A DNA stretch of 10,628 nt from Dictyocoela muelleri (lineage: Eukaryota; Microsporidia). Positions 7,119 to 10,628 of this stretch are shown here, in pieces. Position numbers and translations under genes: made by a program. The stretch's first letter is position 1. The number at the start of each line of letters is the position of its first letter. Under the pieces are notes generated by a model, which made no database searches, had not been told where the DNA came from, and saw only the letters and a list, made by a program, of their open reading frames with translations. The DNA lies in assembly GCA_016256075.1 (NCBI GenBank), contig SDVU01000773.1, positions 1 through 10,628 of the forward strand. The letters run 5' to 3'.

Positions 7119-7336
7119 TTATCTTAAGACGAAATAACATAGTTTGCGTTTTTCAAAATCACCATCGATAATTTTTTTTTCGTCAAACTTTGGATCGAAA
7201 ATTTCGACAACTTCATAAAAATAATCATTTTCTACTGTGCCTTTCCTTTCTTTAATATAATTAAAAATCTTTTGGTCAATTATTTCGCGATGTAATTTCT
7301 AATTGAATTATACACATTTTTATTTTTTCCAGACAT
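7119..7336 (-). pseudogene. Coding-like remnant of an unrecognised small protein gene
   Basis: On the minus strand an ATG at 7336 opens a frame reading MSGKNKNVYNSIRNYIAK. Protein-like sequence then continues in neighbouring frames, including KIFNYIKERKGTVENDYFYE followed by a charged E/D/K stretch, and ends at a stop at 7121-7119. At least two frame interruptions are needed to cover it, so it is unlikely to be made as one protein. A run of about 45 codons without a stop, rich in E, D and K, stands out in this base composition, which argues that it was once coding. I do not recognise the family; it may be a decayed host gene or part of a mobile element. Confidence 0.4.
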
Positions 7337-7407
7337 TTTTTATTATTAAAAAAGCATTCTTATATGTATCTAAAATTTGTGTAACTTTTAGATCTATATT
7401 ATAATAT

Positions 7408-7531
7408 TCTATAACTTTGCAAATAAGTGGCCTATAACTTTGAAAAAGGAGGTCTATAAGTTTGAAAAACGTGGTCTATAAGTTTGAAAAAGGTGGTCTA
7501 TAACTTTTAAAAACGTGGTCTATAACCATAA
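7408..7531. repeat. 22-bp minisatellite, array 2 (about 5.5 units)
   Basis: The units follow GTCTATAASTTTGAAAAASGTG, with the last cut short at GTCTATAACC. The motif and 22-bp period are the same as in the array at 121-473, most like the older left-hand units there. The two arrays lie about 7 kb apart in the same orientation, so the repeat is dispersed rather than local. Confidence 0.85.
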
Positions 7532-7559
7532 AATACTTTTTAATCAATTTTATCATAAT

Positions 7560-7650
7560 TGAACTTTTTAAATAACCTAAAATTTTACCCCGTGAACGAA
7601 ATAATTTAGTTATAAAAAGTAAAATTTCCGTCATTTATAAAAAAGTTCAC
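7560..7650. repeat. Imperfect inverted repeat, about 30-bp arms
   Basis: Left arm TGAACTTTTTAAATAACC...AAATTTTAC (7560-7588) pairs with right arm GTAAAATTT...AAAAAAGTTCA (7619-7649), with mismatches and small gaps. The loop is about 30 bases. It may be a very short MITE-like element lying next to the 22-bp array. There is no further support. Confidence 0.45.
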
Positions 7651-7773
7651 TAAAGATGGTTCATTAATGACATTTAACCTACATGTCTCTTAAGGATATA
7701 TAGACACTAAAATTTATATAAATATAAAGACATTAGTAGTTTTTTTTTACGATTCAACTCGACATTTAAGATA

Positions 7774-8038
7774 TTTTTTTGGTACTGTTTTTATGGAGTA
7801 CCTTCAAAAAGACAACTAAAGAGCTTATTAAAAACTAAAAATTAAAATCATATATTTATTGAAACGCTCTTCCAAATGTTTTTTAAATTTTTTAACGTTA
7901 GTGTTAAACAATATTTAAAGATTTCGAAAACATTTGGATGAGTCATAATATATCATACATGATTACAATTTTTAGTCTTTGGTATCTCTTTCATAGGGCT
8001 TTTAAAGGTACTCTATAATAAAAAAGGTACCTTTTTAA
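7774..8038. mobile_element. Second foldback/MITE-like element, about 265 bp
   Basis: Two arms of about 120 bp (roughly 7774-7893 and 7909-8038) are inverted copies with moderate divergence. Both, reading inward, show GGTAC, then TTTTTAT...GAGTACCTT, AAAGAG, ACTAAAAATT, AATCAT and finally CCAAATGTTTT. Matching spans nearly the whole element, leaving only a short loop around 7894-7908. The outer flanks are T-rich, so no target duplication can be trusted. It shares no obvious sequence with the 4323-5102 foldback. No coding capacity. Confidence 0.65.
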
Positions 8039-8109
8039 TACTGATCTCGTGTCAATTAAATTTAGATACCATTCGATGATCTAATGAGCAATTTAAACAC
8101 AATTAAAAA

Positions 8110-8173
8110 CAAATTTATACCTTTTAGTAAAAATTTTTATTCCAAATTTATACCTTTTAATAAAAATTTATTA
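8110..8173. repeat. 33-bp tandem duplication
   Basis: Two neighbouring copies of a 33-bp unit, CAAATTTATACCTTTTARTA followed by AAAATTT. They differ at very few positions and start at 8110 and 8143. It is a simple local duplication in AT-rich sequence. Confidence 0.75.
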
Positions 8174-8259
8174 CAATTTTTTGGTTTTCGTCTCCTGATT
8201 TTTTTAAGCGCCAGAGAAACGGTTTGTTAAAAATTTTAATCGTTATTTAAAAAATCTAT

Positions 8260-8552
8260 ATTTTCGTATACCTAATTAATAATTGTTTAAATATGAGAAA
8301 ATTTGGACAGGTTCTGCAAATTTAAGATAGTGCCGCATCACAGTAAAACGATAGTGAATATTGAAAATATATTAAAAAATTAATAATTATCTTCTTCCCG
8401 CCGATTCATTGTTAAATTGAAAATTTCATATATAGTTAAGCGCCATATAGCTTATTAATGACATTTTTTTGAAACTAAAAAGGGTGAACTGTAAAGATTA
8501 ATGACAAATCTCCGAATTAGTAGCTATTGATATTTTCAGCATGTAATAAACA
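8260..8552 (+). mobile_element. tRNA-derived SINE, copy G (old, partial)
   Basis: This strongly diverged forward copy is recognised by ordered short matches to copies C and E. They are GTATACCTAATTAAT (8267-8281; family GTATAGCTGATTAAG), GTGCCGCATCACAG (8329-8342; GCGACGCATCTCGG), ATAGCTTATTAATGACATTTTTTTGAA (8447-8473; GCAGCTTATGAAGTGACGTATTATTTGAA), and the 3' end TAGCTATTGATATTTTCAGCATGTAATA at 8521-8548. No tRNA-like head was found upstream. It ends about 65 bases before the histone-fold gene, so the promoter of that gene may lie within old SINE sequence. Confidence 0.6.
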
Positions 8553-8608
8553 TCACTTTCAAACTCTCCAAAAAATGATTGAAAATGTTTGATTTTTAGA
8601 ATACATAA

Positions 8609-8611
8609 CCC
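8609..8611 (+). promoter_or_regulatory. CCC motif upstream of the histone-fold gene
   Basis: CCC lies five bases before the ATG at 8617 (ATAACCCTACTAATG). The position suits the CCC-like signal found just upstream of microsporidian start codons and supports the chosen start. Confidence 0.45.
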
Positions 8612-8616
8612 TACTA

Positions 8617-8859
8617 ATGAATATAGAACCAGATGAAATAAAAAGAATTATAATAGAAGGTGGAAATATAACGAATTGTAGCGATGATCAAGCATGTCTT
8701 ATAACATTTTTAGTTGAAAATTTTCTCAAAAAATTGATAAATGAAACAAAAATTTCCTGTGAATTGAGGAATGGCAAAAAATTAAACATTGAAGATTTAA
8801 AGAAGGCAGTTATAAGAAAAGATTATTTCTTTTTAAAGGATTTATTTAACGCCGAATAA
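8617..8859 (+). CDS. Small H2A-like histone-fold protein (NC2alpha/Bur6, NF-YC or Dpb3 type), 80 aa
   Basis: Proteins of this group pair with an H2B-like partner to bind DNA in transcription repression (NC2), CCAAT-box binding (NF-Y), or as accessory subunits of DNA polymerase epsilon and chromatin remodelers. The sequence shows a short helix (residues 6-14, DEIKRIIIE), a long middle helix (23-47, with ENFLKKLINE), the loop RNGKKLN (51-57), a third helix (58-66, IEDLKKAVI) and the closing KDYFFLKDLF (68-77). The order and spacing of RN-x-K, DL-x-x-A and FFLKDL closely follow NC2alpha/DRAP1 ('[27 protein letters not shown]') and also resemble NF-YC and Dpb3/POLE4. At 80 residues it is little more than the fold itself. 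The start is supported by an upstream CCC. AATAAA (8855-8860) overlaps the stop. The family is likely; the exact member is undecided. Confidence 0.75.
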   Translation: MNIEPDEIKRIIIEGGNITNCSDDQACLITFLVENFLKKLINETKISCELRNGKKLNIEDLKKAVIRKDYFFLKDLFNAE

Positions 8860-9284
8860 ATAATTTGGGACTATTTCGAATATTATTTATAAAAAAGTTT
8901 ATATACATTTTTAAATTAAAATCATTAATTATTATTAATTTTTATTTAATTATTATTAATTGTTAATTTAATTATTACTATTATTTTAATTTGTTATTAT
9001 TATTTGTTAATTTATTTGTTACTTGTTAATTTAATTGTTATTAATTTGCTATTAATCATAAATATAATAAAAACCCCTTATTTGATAAAATTTAGTTATA
9101 AATGGTTTATTTAATCGAAAATTAATCACTCTCATTCATTAAAATATTTATAGACTTTTTATTTGAAGATCAATGATTATTTATAAAAAATCTATAAAAT
9201 AGTTAAAATCATAAATCTAACTTTCTAATTTCTACTCTATCACACTTTTAGATTAATTTTCACATTTTTAAACTAATATTAATA
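8860..9284. other. Intergenic, low-complexity TTAATTATTATTAATT-type sequence
   Basis: The first part (about 8910-9055) is low-complexity sequence built from irregular repetitions of TTAATTATTATT, TTGTTAATTT and similar words, probably from strand slippage. The rest is ordinary AT-rich intergenic sequence and presumably includes the promoter of the next gene. No RNA gene or SINE fragment was seen. Confidence 0.6.
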
Positions 9285-9301
9285 AAATTTGATTTATACC
9301 C
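9285..9301 (+). promoter_or_regulatory. AAATTT box and CCC motif before the gene at 9304
   Basis: AAATTT (9285-9290) is followed nine bases later by CCC (9299-9301), which lies two bases before the ATG. This pair of motifs, in this order close to the start codon, is the arrangement described for microsporidian genes. It favours the ATG at 9304 over an upstream TTG at 9289 in the same frame, which would overlap the AAATTT box. Confidence 0.5.
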
Positions 9302-9303
9302 TG

Positions 9304-9780
9304 ATGAAAGTAATATCTTTTGCAGTTCAAGGTAACTTAAATTTAGAAAAGACTTTTGTAATTAAAAATAAAATTTTTATAAATATTCCTAGATCTTTAA
9401 AGTTTCCACATTTGACAATTAAACAGATAGATGGTGATAATTTATCAATTAAGCTCGAAAATATTGAATATTTAAAAAATAATGATTTGCAAATAGGAAA
9501 TGATTATGAAAAGAATACGGAAATAAATTGCAAGATTGAAAATTTGACGGAAATTTTTGAAAATTTAAATGTTAAAAATTTTAAAAATGATGAAAATGAT
9601 GAAAATTATAAAAATTTTAAAAATGATGAAAATGATGAAAATTATAAAAATGATGAAAATGAAGTATTTTTAAAAAATAAACCCACGAGAAAATTTCTTA
9701 AATATGAAAAGTTAATTGAAGATTTGAAAAAAATTGAAAAAGAAGATGATGTTTTGAAATTTTTGTTTAATAAAAAATAA
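9304..9780 (+). CDS. Hypothetical acidic low-complexity protein, 158 aa
   Basis: No family was recognised. Residues 1-60 (MKVISFAVQGNLNLEKTF onward) alternate hydrophobic and polar residues as a small beta-rich domain would. Residues 61-91 form a linker. Residues 92-115 are two perfect copies of the 12-residue unit NFKNDENDENYK, followed by a shorter piece NDENE. The C-terminal part (121-158) is charged and probably helical, with KYEKLIEDLKKIEKEDD. There is no signal peptide or membrane segment, so it is likely a soluble cytoplasmic or nuclear protein. The 36-nt DNA units behind the repeat (9577-9648) are almost identical, so repeat number may vary between strains. AAATTT and CCC motifs mark the start, and AATAAA (9769-9774) lies just before the stop. 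Coding status is well supported by length and composition. Confidence 0.75.
   Translation: MKVISFAVQGNLNLEKTFVIKNKIFINIPRSLKFPHLTIKQIDGDNLSIKLENIEYLKNNDLQIGNDYEKNTEINCKIENLTEIFENLNVKNFKNDENDENYKNFKNDENDENYKNDENEVFLKNKPTRKFLKYEKLIEDLKKIEKEDDVLKFLFNKK
9577..9663 (+). repeat. In-frame 36-nt coding minisatellite
   Basis: Two near-identical 36-bp units (9577-9612 and 9613-9648) and a partial third encode N/D/E/K-rich sequence. Because the unit length is a multiple of three, gain or loss of units keeps the reading frame. Confidence 0.85.
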
Positions 9781-9973
9781 TTTATTTGGTCTGTTGGATA
9801 ATTATTTCCCATTTTTTTAATATTTATAAAATTTTTTTGTAAATAATCTGTTTTTTATGTAAAAAATTAAATTTATTTTTTTTAACTTTGTTACTAAATG
9901 GGAAAAATTTTAAATTTAGAATTTTAGTTTGGTTTTTGGTACTAACTCGCTTTATTTATTATAAATACTTCAA

Positions 9974-10425
9974 TGTGGAAAATAACACAGTGGTTATCAC
10001 TCTTGAATGAAAATTTTATAATTGGGGTTCAAATTATTTTAAAGTCATTTATTAAATAATTGGGATTGACATTAAGTGGTCGATTACTATAGAATTATAT
10101 TATATATACAGTTATTCCAGTGTGGTATAGCTGATTAAGACTTGGCCTAATATGAAAATTAATCATAAGCGACTCTCCTAGGTATAGGGATGAGTGAGGC
10201 GATTGATCTCGGCAAAATAAGTAGTTAAAAAAATATTGAAAACACTCTAATTATCGTATCCTGCTGAGTTATTATTAAAACGTAAATCGCGTATGCAGCT
10301 GAGCTTCTAGTACCTTAGAGCGACATATTACTTAGAAATCGCGATCCAAAGGTCACAAACCACTGTAGTATACACCTCTCTAGGTTGGCAGCTATGGATG
10401 TTATCAGCATGTAATATTAAAAAAT
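9974..10425 (+). mobile_element. tRNA-derived SINE, copy E
   Basis: Full-length forward copy. The tRNA-like head has ACACAGTGGTTATCACTCTT (9984-10003), corresponding to the A-box side and anticodon stem. A B-box-like GGGGTTCAAATT lies at 10024-10035 (family GGTTCGAATCC, with CGA changed to CAA). The body starts at ACATTAAGTGGTCGATTAC (about 10070). The central block ATACAGTTATTCCAGTGTGG and TATAGCTGATTAAGAC is at about 10106-10142. The 3' end GGTTGGCAGCTATGGATG is followed by TTATCAGCATGTAATATT, ending near 10418, with an A/T-rich tail to about 10430. With copy C it gives the best view of the consensus. Confidence 0.82.
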
Positions 10426-10547
10426 ATATAAATTTGAAAAGGGGAAAGTTAAAACGAATTGCTTTAATTTAATTAAAAATATTTTTGTGTTAAGAATTAA
10501 AATTTTATAAAATAAATTTTGTTTTATACAAGCATTTTCTTCAAATA

Positions 10548-10628
10548 AAACTTTTAAACTTTTAAACTTTTAAACTTTTAAACTTTTAAACTTTTAAACT
10601 TTTAAACTTTTAAACTTTTAAACTTTTA
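10548..10628. repeat. 8-bp tandem repeat at the window edge (about 10 units)
   Basis: The unit CTTTTAAA is repeated perfectly from 10551 to the last base and continues beyond the window. It looks like a simple microsatellite. Confidence 0.95.

Noticed and set aside
10548-10628. Telomere repeat at a chromosome end
   Set aside because: The unit CTTTTAAA is A/T-rich and symmetric, without the G-rich strand typical of telomeres; it is better read as a microsatellite.

Overview
The window looks like a repeat-rich, gene-poor stretch of a microsporidian nuclear genome (or a close relative). The reasons are a very A+T-rich base composition, short intronless genes, a GPI-transamidase (Gpi16/PIG-T-like) protein cut down to 150 residues, and a C-rich CCC motif within about 10 bases upstream of three of the four start codons. 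One of those also has an AAATTT box, and this pair of signals is described for microsporidian promoters. Two genes have AATAAA overlapping the stop codon. The low gene density suggests one of the expanded AT-rich microsporidian genomes rather than a compact Encephalitozoon-type genome. The genus cannot be read from this sequence.

Layout. Bases 1-84 hold one end of a pogo/Fot1-like DNA transposon. It is followed by a 22-bp minisatellite (121-473) and a reverse-strand SINE (480-930). A gene for a small single-pass membrane protein lies at 1548-1964, with a 15-bp minisatellite just behind it (2022-2163). A second reverse SINE (2434-2850) precedes the short Gpi16-like gene (3142-3594). Next come a forward SINE (3785-4216) and a nested transposon complex (4276-5853). 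In that complex a 780-bp foldback element with a 3-nt-loop giant hairpin and perfect 8-bp target duplications sits inside an older element with inverted ends. A SINE tail (5925-6072) and the best-preserved SINE (6512-6968, reverse) follow. Then come a coding-like remnant on the minus strand (7119-7336), a second array of the 22-bp repeat (7408-7531), a second foldback element (7774-8038) and an old SINE (about 8260-8552). The last part holds an H2A-like histone-fold gene (8617-8859), an unrecognised low-complexity acidic protein gene (9304-9780), a final forward SINE (9974-10425) and an 8-bp tandem array running off the window end.

The main result is the interspersed family present in at least seven copies, about 430-460 bp when full length. 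Its 5' end is a tRNA-like head with recognisable RNA polymerase III A and B boxes, so it is best read as a tRNA-derived SINE family. It covers roughly a quarter of the window. The four genes, all on the plus strand, do not form an obvious pathway: one acts in GPI anchoring at the ER, one is a DNA-binding histone-fold protein and two are unknown. No RNA gene, CRISPR array or autonomous transposase is visible.
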